Shown one piece after another: positions 29,333 through 38,987 of a DNA stretch of 64,000 nucleotides. The notes beneath the pieces are model-generated. The model searched no databases and had not been told where the DNA came from. It saw only the letters and a program-made list of their open reading frames with translations. Source of the stretch: Cylindrotheca closterium (taxonomy: Eukaryota; Bacillariophyta; Bacillariophyceae; Bacillariales; Bacillariaceae). The DNA is taken from NCBI GenBank assembly GCA_933822405.4, contig CAKOGP040001335.1:372001-436000 (forward strand). Reading direction: 5' to 3'. A program made the position numbers and the translations under genes. Numbering within the stretch: position 1 is the first letter of the stretch; each line of letters starts with the position of its first letter.

Positions 29333-31365
29333 TTAATCGATACCCCCCGCACCACCTCGACGATCGTAGTCGTCATCGTATTGACCAGTTCCCTGTGTGT
29401 AGTCATCACCGGAGTAGGCTGATTGATCAAACCGACTTTGATCGTCATATTGCGTTCCGTCATCATATCCTTGGTTGTAGGTTCCGTCGTCATACGTGCC
29501 ATCGTCATATCCTTGGTCGTCCGTATAGTATGATCCTGTTCCGTCATCGTATTGGTCATTCGAATAGTATGATTGGTCTTCTGGAACAGTACCCATACCT
29601 CCTCTGGGTTGGTCGTCGTAACCTCCGGTATTTTCGGTATAATAGGAGGGATCATCGTTGTATCCTCTGCTCTGATCATAAGTGCCATCATCATTATCTG
29701 AAATGTGGAGAAGCAACAGGCACGATTGTGAGACCATTGGTATTTTGTCTTCTCCTCACTTACACACGACAACTAGCAGCAGCAGCAGCAGTAGCTTGTG
29801 TATGTACTTACGTGGATCATAGGTGCCCTCATCATCATAATATTCATCATCAAAATATTGGTCGTCATCATAATATTCACCATCATCATAGGCCGCTCCA
29901 TCCCCCGATCTCTTCTTGACCCGCTTGGGTTTTGGTTTCATTAAATTGAAGAGAGGTTGTGGACGCGGTGTACAGCAAATGAGCATTTGGCAAATGAAGT
30001 AACAAAGGGTGGCAAGGATGGTACCAAAGCCAGCAAAACCCAATCGGCACTCTTGATCGTATTTACTGCATGGAAAGAGAGCAGCAGAAAGAGAAACAGG
30101 CGGGGTGAGAATCAAATCATTCGATTGAAAACTTTGCATGAGCAACCACACATGTCACATACCAAAAGTCATCCGACAAGAACAAGAATAAAGTAAACAT
30201 CTGAAACATAAAGGCCAGATACAAAAAGATGGCCGTCGGTAACCAACTACACTTGAACATGCAACAACAGTATTCCACTGTACCCGTCAAAAAGGCCAGC
30301 CCACAAAACACAGGCCCCAAAATACCACCCAATTGCGCATTGTAAAAGACGGAATCAAATTGATCCATTCCCTTTTCGTATTTCAGACGCTTCCCCAGTT
30401 GGGTGGTGGCAGCCACAATGTCATTGGGATTGGTAATGGTGGGAGCTGACGTCGGCGACATGGTGGGGGATTTGCTGGCCAGTTCGCAATCAATGGCAGC
30501 CCCTGGTTCCAAAGGTGGCACACATTTACTGGGAGCTGCCGTGACGGTTGGCGCTCCACTGGGTTCAATGGATGGTTGATAACTGGGAGACTTGGAAGCA
30601 GAAGGAGCTGCCGATGTCGTCGGTTGCGCCGATGCAGATGGAATAATGGATGGCTCGTGAGAGACCGTTGGCACTCCACTTCCGGAAGGAGCTCCAGTGG
30701 GAGATTCCGAGACGGTAGGAGTGGACGGATTCATGGAGGGAGCCAAGGAGGGAGTACTGGAGGGTCGGATGGATGTGGAAGTGACAGTAAGCTGCAACTT
30801 TCTTTCTTCATCATTATTGTTGGGGTTGTTGCTTTGAATGCGTTTTACTTCATCTTGTAGCATGTCGCTAAACAACATTCGTTCTCTCGGTGGTGGCCAC
30901 GGATAAATAAAGACTTCGTCAATTTGGTACCAAAAGAGACCAACCTTGGCCACAGTCGCATATTCAAATGGTAACGGCTGTTGTTTGTCTTCATCGTAGA
31001 ATGTATCATTCCGAATGGAAGTAAACTTGAAATAATCGTGTGACAGACACAAGAAAATGGAACAGAGAATTCCAATAAAGGACAAGACAAAGACGGTCAA
31101 TCTATAGAGCAAAAGATGTGCAAAAGGAACATGAACCACAGTGAAAGGAAGTGAAAGGAAGTGAAAGAGAGGTGCAAACGACGTGAGCCACAAAAATACC
31201 CAACTCGATACCGGCAATTCCATATCCGACCTACCGTGAGTTACGACCACAGTTCCGTCCGCAACACCACAAGGGCATGTCCTCGGGAGTTTGCTCATAG
31301 GCAGGATTTCCCTTGGCCTGTTCCGGCAACTTTTTCTCCTTGGCGCCTTCGTGTGGAAGATTCAT
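29333..31365 (-). CDS. Multi-pass membrane protein with PS-rich loop and Tyr/Asp-rich tail (4 exons)
   Basis: Exons 31365-31235, 31101-30163, 30065-29812 and 29697-29333 join to 562 residues; introns are 133, 97 and 114 nt, all GT-AG. It starts MNLPHEGAKEKKLPEQAKG with a Cys pair (PLWCCGRNCG). TM1 is created by the first splice (LTVFVLSFIGILCSIFLCL, about 45-65). Next comes a probably luminal or extracellular loop with diatom-type PSxxPS repeats (about 150-265; PSSTPSLAPSMNPSTPT). Three to four TMs follow at about 290-410 (GGILGPVFCGLAFLTGTVEY, FLYLAFMFQMFTLFLFL, GFGTILATLCYFICQMLICC). The last 130 residues are a cytosolic tail of YDDG/YYDD repeats. Such PS-rich regions occur in diatom cell-surface and silica-associated proteins. 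Function unknown. Intron 3 contains a (CAG)n tract at about 29775-29792. Confidence 0.85.
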
Positions 31366-32348
31366 GGTTGCTGTAGCTTATTATTGGTAGCGATAGACGG
31401 TCGTTTTTCAATATGTGGACAAGAACAATGGCTTAATTGCGTTCAATTCGTCGTAGATCTTAAAAAGTCACCAAAAAAGGATTTGGTTGGACGGAGCGAT
31501 GGTTCGATGGTTGGTGTTGGGGTATTCGAGTACAGTACCGTATGGAATGAATCTTGATTGTATTCTTTCTTGGACAGCAAAACGTTACAAAATTTGAGCA
31601 CTTGACAAGACGTATGAATGATAAATAGAACAGAGCTAGCGCTGGAGATACGGCAGTGGTTTGTCGAGTGCAAGTGAACGTCGAACAGCGTTGCTGATAA
31701 GGTTACTCGTGCAGCTCCAACCTCGTTCCGAAAGTTGTTCCCAAGCAAGAAAGGATCCATTCCATTGGGTCATTTGCGTAGTGCTGGTACATTTTGGGAA
31801 TGACCTGACGGGACATGGATGAACGAAGGGTCCAACAAGTCGAAGCAAGGGCTGGATGAGTGAGTCGGTCCATCCTACCGGTACCGGTATCGCTCGGAAG
31901 CGACGTCCAGTGCGACAGGAGATCTTGACTCCGAACTGGTCGGACACGATTCTGGAAAGAGCCCTTTTGCGAGGTCGTCCACCTTGGATGAGAGCCCTTG
32001 TGAAGAGGTCGCTATTCTTGTGTTTGACGTTCTACTTAATGTCAATCTCCGCCTGCCTGACAATTATAAATAAGAGTTACCAAACTTCGAACATTTTGGA
32101 ACGTCTGGGAGGTAATTGTCTACTCTGGTAACGCCCTTGCATATAATGTTGTATAGGTATATATCCACAACACTGCATGCAGAGAGCAAGGCGTGATCTA
32201 ATCGAAACGGGCCACTCAAACTATTATTCGCTTTGGGTTATTGATCACTTTTGGACGGTTTGCTCTTCCGTTTCACAGCATTATTACCATACAGTATTCG
32301 TTCAACGCATCATAAAAATCTTCACGCACAAACAGAACAACGCATAAC
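31366..32348. other. Long divergent intergenic region
   Basis: 983 bases between two divergent genes. TACCGGTA occurs twice, overlapping, at 31876-31883 and 31882-31889. Minus-strand open frames (31443-31947) have no coding character that I can support. Confidence 0.55.
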
Positions 32349-33215
32349 ATGAGCTCTGCAAGAATTCTTGACATCCACATGATCACTACAACAACAACAA
32401 CAATTGCTGCTGCATCACTATCCTCCTCTCCTTGTGCTGACATGGGACTTGTTCTAAAGGACTCTGACATTGTTTGTGGTCGTGGAGGCCTAGCCAACAA
32501 GCATCCTGGCAATCGGTTACTTCGCCGAATATGCCACGAAAATAGAGGACTCTACCAAAATTCTGCCATGGACAGTCCAAATTACAAGCACTGCTTGATT
32601 CTCTCCATTTTCACTGCCATTCAACAAAACGGAGGAAGGTTTGTGACAAGAGGCAAGGATGGCTGGAAAGAAATCTCGGACAAGAAGGCAAAGGAAAAGA
32701 CTGCCCAATTGTTGAGAGAAAGTGAACCATCTTCTTCTGCTTCTAGTATCAGCAGCACCAGTGCTGCTGCCAGCACCAAACCGTCCATGATCGCACAAAC
32801 AAGAGGAACCCAGAAGTCAGCAACCATCAAGTTCGACACCTCGTTCTTCGATACGTCTACAAGTAACGGCAATATGCAGCAAGCACCAAGAAGGAGACGA
32901 TCCATTTCGCCCGAAACAACAGCAGGAGCGTGCTACTACACCGCTCCTCGTCCGGACACTTTGTCCAGCAGCACTGACGACTTGTCAAACCTTCTCCTTC
33001 AGCCTATTCTCGAACCAGACATGATGATATCAACCCCAACTCCACCAACGCTTGCGTTTGGTGAGCATGGTGATGTGTTTGATCCAATTGGATTCGAAAC
33101 AGCAGCCGCTGATGGAACTCCAGATCGTGCTAGTACTAGTATGCAAGAGTACTTCTTTAGCCATGATGATACTTTTCAAAGTATGAATCATCATGACTTG
33201 GTAGTCAGCCTGTAG
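32349..33215 (+). CDS. DUF6824-domain protein, single domain
   Basis: 288 residues. DUF6824 is a domain of unknown function, greatly expanded in diatoms, often beside disordered regions, and sometimes suggested to bind nucleic acid (not shown). The domain spans about residues 38-127: DSDIVCGRGGLANKHPGN, RRICHENRGLYQ, then GGRFVTRGKDGWKEISDKKA and KEKTAQLLRE. The rest is Ser-rich and disordered, with a basic RRRRS patch at about 182 that could act in nuclear localisation. Start ATG at 32349 (MSSARILD) is the first in frame. No intron. Confidence 0.9.
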   Translation: MSSARILDIHMITTTTTTIAAASLSSSPCADMGLVLKDSDIVCGRGGLANKHPGNRLLRRICHENRGLYQNSAMDSPNYKHCLILSIFTAIQQNGGRFVTRGKDGWKEISDKKAKEKTAQLLRESEPSSSASSISSTSAAASTKPSMIAQTRGTQKSATIKFDTSFFDTSTSNGNMQQAPRRRRSISPETTAGACYYTAPRPDTLSSSTDDLSNLLLQPILEPDMMISTPTPPTLAFGEHGDVFDPIGFETAAADGTPDRASTSMQEYFFSHDDTFQSMNHHDLVVSL

Positions 33216-33708
33216 CATTGCAATATATATATGTATATATATATGCTAACTATCCATCAATAATAGACCACAACTCATTTACTCTCATATATTCTTAGGA
33301 GCCACACCAAACGCTACAGTACACTGCTGAAATCAAATCGAATCAATCAACTCGTATCCACGATTTGTATATCGTGTGGCATCTGTCCCATCAGACACGG
33401 TCGATAAATAAGGAACTTTCCAGTCTAGTCTTAGTTCTGCACCAATAACCACAGAATGCCAGCAGAAAAGACCCTTTTGTTGATACGATTTTTCGCTGGG
33501 TTTCGCTTCAACCACACAACCAGTGACAGTTATTATTCTCGTCTCCGGCAATTCTTGTACCCATACTCGAATCCTGTAGATATTGTTTGTTAGTTGGTTG
33601 TTGCACACCACCTCTTACGCCAACAAAAAGTCATTCACACAAGTTTCGAATCGAATCCAACAGTTTATGAGAGTCGATCACACGGGTGAAATCAAAAAGG
33701 ATCCCAAA
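33216..33708. other. Intergenic/5' region of the five-TM gene
   Basis: Starts with a (TA)n tract just after the DUF6824 stop (33221-33245). The downstream gene's frame is open back to 33583 with an alternative Met at 33667. Confidence 0.5.
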
Positions 33709-34773
33709 ATGGCAGATGAGGACGATGACAAATGGAAGACCAACGTGATCAACGATGGCAAGGTGAAGAAAGGAAAGAAGAAGAAGAAAAAGAAGCAAAA
33801 GGAAGGCGAGGAATGGGAAAAGGTGGAAATGCAACCACCACCCACTACCAGTAATCAAAAGAAGAGTGGTACAGCTCCATCTGGCGGCACAAAGAAGAGC
33901 AACAAAAAGAACAACAAAAAGACGGTAAAAAAGAGTAACTCGTCGTCTCCTTCCGAACCAAAAAAGAGAATTATCCGTGTGGGACACAAGACCATGGAAA
34001 TTGAAGATCCACCCAAGACCTTGCTATTGATTTGGATCCTCATGGCGGCCAAACTCGTTCTGGATCTCGTGACTTCGGCGATTGCCTTTACTGCCTTTTT
34101 GGAGGAACCAGGATTGTGCTGTGATACCCCCATCAACACGGGGTTGGGTCCACTGGCAGTGGTCATTCCATTTTTCATCTTGGTTCTTCTCGAGCTAGTC
34201 TTTCTACTGAGAAGTGTCGTCTTGACGCTCTTTCCCTGGATGATGGTATCCGATGTCGAGGATCAGAAAAAGTGCAGCCTCACAAATTGGAATGCCAAAT
34301 TTTGCGTTTGGATGGTCAATATTCTTACCATTATCAACCCCTACTTTGGGCTTGGAATTTCTTGGATGTTGATGTACCAATCCGACAAGGTCGAAGCTTT
34401 GACCGTTATGGGATTGGAGTTGGCAACCATTATTTTGCACTTTATTTCGGTCAAATTGGAAAATGCGGCCAGTAACTGGCTACTCAAGCTGATGCACGCA
34501 TCCATCGTCCTTCCATGGTTGGCTGGTATGAGTATCAACGTTTGGTACATTAACCGAGGGGGAGTCTGCTACGATTCTGCTTTGGAAACCTTTTGGTGGA
34601 AGGGATGCGAAATCTGTCCCAGTGGCCTTCAACCTGTCAATGACACCTTGTGCCCCACCACGACTTTGGTGAATGGAACGAACGTGACCACGTATGAGGA
34701 TATTGCAATTTGGGACCTTGGTTCGGCTACCAATTGTGCAGCGGATCCTCAAGTGTGCTGGTTTGAGTACTAG
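33709..34773 (+). CDS. Five-TM Cys-rich membrane protein, paralogue A (354 aa)
   Basis: Function unknown; I recognise no named family. ATG 33709 (AAAATGGCAG) is taken as start; 33667 would add 14 residues. The N-terminal 90 residues are Lys-rich and disordered (KKGKKKKKKKQKEGEE). Five hydrophobic segments follow at about 104-130, 146-172, 198-224, 231-251 and 261-281. Between TM2 and TM3 is a Cys/Trp loop (KKCSLTNWNAKFC). The most conserved stretch is TIINPYFGLGISWMLMYQSD. The C terminus (about 285-354) is an extracytosolic-type Cys module (GGVCYDS, GCEICPSG, VCWFEY) with N-glycosylation sequons (NGTNVT). The tandem paralogue starting at 35350 matches it from TM1 to the last residue. Possible roles include sensing or channel-like activity at the cell surface (inference). 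Confidence 0.85.
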   Translation: MADEDDDKWKTNVINDGKVKKGKKKKKKKQKEGEEWEKVEMQPPPTTSNQKKSGTAPSGGTKKSNKKNNKKTVKKSNSSSPSEPKKRIIRVGHKTMEIEDPPKTLLLIWILMAAKLVLDLVTSAIAFTAFLEEPGLCCDTPINTGLGPLAVVIPFFILVLLELVFLLRSVVLTLFPWMMVSDVEDQKKCSLTNWNAKFCVWMVNILTIINPYFGLGISWMLMYQSDKVEALTVMGLELATIILHFISVKLENAASNWLLKLMHASIVLPWLAGMSINVWYINRGGVCYDSALETFWWKGCEICPSGLQPVNDTLCPTTTLVNGTNVTTYEDIAIWDLGSATNCAADPQVCWFEY

Positions 34774-35349
34774 TGTTCTGATTCTTTGATTCTTTGATTG
34801 TGGTGGTGATGATCAAAGAACAAGAAATATTGAATTGGGGACAGCAGTTGTAGCAGACGACTTTTGCGATTACAACACTTTGTGTTTTGAATATCTTTTC
34901 CCTGGTTCTTGGGAAGGCATTGGTTATTAGTATATATACACCTTTCTGAGCGCTTGGCGGGCACCATGTGGTAGAAAAGAAACATACATATATTCATGTG
35001 TACGTGTAACAGTTTCAGATAGAGGCAAATCATTTAGAATTAACGTAGACTTTTACTGTATCTTTTTTCGTAAAGTCAGGCCAAGCAGACACTCTGGAAT
35101 GCAGGTTGGGGACTGGTGCAGATGAGGCTATGATAGGAGAGTCACAGTAGGTAAGAACACGACGGTCAGACGATGACGCCATTTTTACAATACCGGTACA
35201 TGTACAGCGTATTTCGCCAGGCCTGACGATGAACACGATCTCATCTTCATCATCAGCCTACCGTACATTAAAGCCTTGCCTAAGGAGGAAGTGAAACACA
35301 ACTGTCATGAGTCACTCTTCTCTGATACTTCAGTGTCAATAACAAAATC
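34774..35349. other. Intergenic between the five-TM paralogues
   Basis: 576 bases. TACCGGTA is at 35191-35198, about 155 bases upstream of the next start codon. No gene is seen. Confidence 0.55.
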
Positions 35350-38130
35350 ATGAGTATTGTTGGCGGCGAAAAGAGTGATGGTGAGGATAGCAGCAGTAAC
35401 TTTAGCAGCAGCAACAACAGCAGTTGGAGCAGTGCGTTGGAAATATCCGATAGTGAGATCGAATTCGACGTTCCAGCACAAGTGGCCACTCATCCAACAC
35501 CAGTTCCCTCAGTGAAATCCAAAATCAAATCCAAACCGTCGGTGCATCCATCTCAAAAGCGAACTGTAGCTGGGACTCCTTCTTTGCGGCAACACAACCA
35601 ATCGTTACGTCATCGAAGCGCCTCTCCAAACAAGAGGCCTACTCGAATAATAAAGGCATCAACAGGAGGAACTAGAGGACGAGCTAGTGTGAGAAGTGTA
35701 TCTCCTACAATAATACAAACAAGTAGGGGTCCACGAAAATCAGTACGAGTGCAACAACGGCCACAGAGTCCAACTAAGAAACCAAACAGACAGTCACCTC
35801 CTCGAACAAGCTCCGTGACACCCATTCATTATCCACCACGCATCAGAGAGGTGCCGCCATCAAAGACAAGAAAGACGAGCCACTCTCCCAAACGTTCCAA
35901 GCGAATCTCGGCTGGAGTCGGTCTGGCTTTGACTCCCAAGATCACACGGAAAGGTTCCCATGAGCAAAAGCGCAGTATCTCTCCCGAGCCTCCTATCCGT
36001 TCCAAGAGCGACGAAATATCACCACCAGTGTTACCAAAGAAAGCAAAACACCTTCGTAACAGATCCATGCCATTGGAATTATTGTCCCATGACGAAATTG
36101 TGGTGGAAACTGTCAATGATGACGAAGAAACAGTGAAAGTGCTGTCCAGACGACGGTCACGGAGCTTGGACAGGGAACCATCGGCAATGACACTTTTCCC
36201 AGCCCAAATTTTACAAATGCCCAAAAGAAGCAGTACTGGCTCCAAAGCTGTCAAACCTCCAATAACACCACTGCCATCGAGAGCCAACAAGAAATCTGTC
36301 AAATCAAAGAAGAAAAGTCCGTCTCTCAAACCTGCCACAAGTACCAAGAGCGATGACTTGTCCCCCAAGAGAATACCATTGCATACACGGGCAAAATCCA
36401 TGCCAGAGGAGTTGCTCACACCGGACGAAATGGTAGAAACCGTCGATAGCGATGGCGACGAAACGAATGTACAGGGGCCACCCAGACTGAGGTCCCGGAG
36501 TTTGGAAAGGGAACCTTCCGCGATGACTTTGTTTCCAGCTCAATTTTCACAACAACAGCAAGCGATGGCACCGAAGAGAAGTAGCATGGGATCTCCTGCC
36601 CAAGCTTCCAACAAAGCAACGTCAAAGCTGAATATGAAACCGAATTCCAAGACAGCTAACACACGGTCTCGATCAACCTCACCTGCCTTACGACGGCAGC
36701 GTACTCTTTCTGGTAAGCCAAAGAAGAAACAATTATTCAGAGAGCGCCCCAAGCCAAGCAGTCCATATATTGCCTCGGCACTCTCTACCAAGCCTTCTCC
36801 GAAACTAGCTCCCCGCGCACCAATATCGACCAATACAGCTTCCACAGTCTCAGAAATCAGTAATCAAAGTGCCTTTTCAGCCATTACGCAGAAGGAATCT
36901 GCGGAATTGATACCATTGAGAAGCGAATCAGATGTACCCATTGGAGATATTAAACAGCCAGCAAACACATCACCGAAACGAGGGAGAACGAACGCCCAAG
37001 TTCGATCCAGCAGCCCCAGGCGAACGTCCCCAGTTCCTGAACTATCGGTCCAAAGAAAAAGTGTCTCACCGGGGCCCAATGCCCGCCGTAGAGACTATAC
37101 AGTGGGTGCAGTCACCATGTCGGGTCTTGAAGTTCCGGTTCATGATGCAGAGGGAGCTTATGTCTATCGACAACGAATTCCGGCTAAACGACCGGCCGAA
37201 CCCAAACGATACAAGATTAGGACTCGACAACGATCCCGACGAGATCGCCTAATTGAAGTCAAGCAAGGAAGTTTTTGCATAGGGAACAAAGAGATTGAGA
37301 TGGAAACCCCTCCGAGAAGTTTGGTGATTATCTGGGTCATTCTTGGGATCGAACTATTCCTCGACTTGATCGCAACCGGAATTTCCTTTGTTTCCTTTGT
37401 GAGAGACCCAGTAGTGTGTTGCGAAGAGGAGATAGAACACGACCATCTTCATTTGGGCTTCACTATTCCATTCATTGTTCTGATTGTTGCGGAAATTGGG
37501 TTTCTGTTGCGAGCCATATTTTTGTCCTTATGGCCAAAGTCTACATACACGATGGATGGAGCAGTTATCATTGACGACCACGATGTGGCTTCTTCAGACC
37601 CAAGTGGCATTGGCAAAATGTTGTGCTGTGTTGATTGGAGTCCTAAGTTCATTTCTTTCGTTGTGAATCTGTTGACAATCATCAATCCATACTTTGGCTT
37701 TTTCATCACATGGATCCTCATGTACCAATCAGATAAGCATGAAGCGCTTGCTGTAATGGGCATAGAAGCCTTGAGCATTCTCCTGCACTTCATTGCAGTG
37801 CATCTAGAACAGAGTGCGCCTACTCTAAAGTTGAAATTGATGCACGTGCTTGCCATTGTCGCTTGGCTCGCGACCATTTTCATGACTCTTTGGTATCTGG
37901 CACAAGGCGGAGTGTGCTACAATTCCAAGATTAACAACTTTTGGTTTGATGGATGCGAAGTATGCCCAGATGGGTCGCCGCCAATCAATGATGTCGATGG
38001 ACTCCAATGTCCTTATACAACTGTAATTCTGGGACGAAATGTTACTGCCTATGAACCAGTTTTTGGGTTGACGTTGAAGCGTTCTACTATTTGTGAAGAG
38101 GACTTGCAAATGTGTTGGTACACGTACTAA
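35350..38130 (+). CDS. Five-TM Cys-rich membrane protein, paralogue B with long disordered arm (926 aa)
   Basis: The C-terminal 300 residues are a clear paralogue of the preceding gene, with five TMs at about 657-851, TIINPYFGFFITWILMYQSD, and the GGVCYNS, GCEVCPDG, MCWYTY Cys module. The N-terminal 640 residues are a Ser/Arg/Pro/Lys-rich disordered arm with many SPxR and RSxS sites, expected to be cytosolic and heavily phosphorylated. Within it is an internal duplication: about 218-305 (NRSMPLELLSHDEIVVETV, SRSLDREPSAMTLFPAQ) and about 330-415 (AKSMPEELLTPDEMVETV, SRSLEREPSAMTLFPAQ). Start ATG at 35350 (MSIVGGEKSDGED). No intron. The arm was gained by B or lost by A; which cannot be told here. 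Confidence 0.88.
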   Translation: MSIVGGEKSDGEDSSSNFSSSNNSSWSSALEISDSEIEFDVPAQVATHPTPVPSVKSKIKSKPSVHPSQKRTVAGTPSLRQHNQSLRHRSASPNKRPTRIIKASTGGTRGRASVRSVSPTIIQTSRGPRKSVRVQQRPQSPTKKPNRQSPPRTSSVTPIHYPPRIREVPPSKTRKTSHSPKRSKRISAGVGLALTPKITRKGSHEQKRSISPEPPIRSKSDEISPPVLPKKAKHLRNRSMPLELLSHDEIVVETVNDDEETVKVLSRRRSRSLDREPSAMTLFPAQILQMPKRSSTGSKAVKPPITPLPSRANKKSVKSKKKSPSLKPATSTKSDDLSPKRIPLHTRAKSMPEELLTPDEMVETVDSDGDETNVQGPPRLRSRSLEREPSAMTLFPAQFSQQQQAMAPKRSSMGSPAQASNKATSKLNMKPNSKTANTRSRSTSPALRRQRTLSGKPKKKQLFRERPKPSSPYIASALSTKPSPKLAPRAPISTNTASTVSEISNQSAFSAITQKESAELIPLRSESDVPIGDIKQPANTSPKRGRTNAQVRSSSPRRTSPVPELSVQRKSVSPGPNARRRDYTVGAVTMSGLEVPVHDAEGAYVYRQRIPAKRPAEPKRYKIRTRQRSRRDRLIEVKQGSFCIGNKEIEMETPPRSLVIIWVILGIELFLDLIATGISFVSFVRDPVVCCEEEIEHDHLHLGFTIPFIVLIVAEIGFLLRAIFLSLWPKSTYTMDGAVIIDDHDVASSDPSGIGKMLCCVDWSPKFISFVVNLLTIINPYFGFFITWILMYQSDKHEALAVMGIEALSILLHFIAVHLEQSAPTLKLKLMHVLAIVAWLATIFMTLWYLAQGGVCYNSKINNFWFDGCEVCPDGSPPINDVDGLQCPYTTVILGRNVTAYEPVFGLTLKRSTICEEDLQMCWYTY

Positions 38131-38987
38131 TTTGATGCGGCATTGGGCTACAATTTTATTGAAGGGTGGACATTGCAGAATGTATCGGGATTTCCCAGGC
38201 ATATCGACTTGTGTGCTTGACGCTTATTTACGCTTTTACTACAACAACAGCAACACGGTGTGTCCTCCTTGAAGTTCAAAATACGAATCGCAAGACAGTT
38301 TGTGAAGTTCGAGTTCCAACCATCGTGCTTATAAAAAATTAAAATAAAACATAACAGCTGTCTGTTGTCTGAAGCAAAGTGGTCCTATGGGAGGTACTAT
38401 GAAAATTTAGATAGATGTTGTGACAGTCAGGATTTCCCAGGCATATCGACTCGTATGCTTGTCGCTTATTTGCGGTTTCACTAAAACAACGGCAACACGA
38501 TGCTGTTCTCCTTGAAGGTCAAAATACGAATCGCAAGACATTTTTAAAAAAGCCAAAAAAAACTAGCGACTAATTGTTTTCTGAAGCAAAGTGGTCCTAT
38601 TGAAAATTGAGATAGATCTTGCAAATGATCAAGAGGCATTTTGATGTATTGGTGCTTCACTCGTCATACCGGTTTTGAATATTCATTCATTCGAGTGGTA
38701 TTACGGTTGTAGGTACAGTGTAGTTTCGCCCGCCTGGAAATTCAGTCATTTCAATCGATATGCATGGAAAATCAACGGTCCATAGTAATTCACAGGGTTC
38801 GGATTCGGCACGAAGTTCGCCAGATAAGAAGTATCAAGTGGACACGGTGCCGGCACACGTACACGTACAATAAATGAAATTCATGAGGAACACATCGAAC
38901 CGAACCCAGATTGACAATTTTCTTGTGTAAAAAGTCACATCATTCGCTCACAAAAACCATCAATCAACAAAAATAAAATAGCAAACA
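38131..38987. other. Intergenic with a direct repeat
   Basis: Holds the repeat listed next, then about 360 bases leading to the monooxygenase start. CATACCGGTTTTG near 38667 is a partial TACCGGTA match. Confidence 0.55.
38189..38625. repeat. Imperfect direct repeat of about 200-240 bp
   Basis: Two copies, about 38189-38425 and 38430-38625, share GATTTCCCAGGCATATCGAC, then CAACACG, AATACGAATCGCAAGACA and CTGAAGCAAAGTGGTCCTAT in the same order with small indels. Non-coding. It could be a duplicated 3' UTR segment or fragment of a dispersed element. Confidence 0.85.

Noticed and set aside
31443..31947. Minus-strand frames in the divergent intergenic region
   Set aside because: Two overlapping frames without start context, domains or family resemblance; the region more likely holds promoters.
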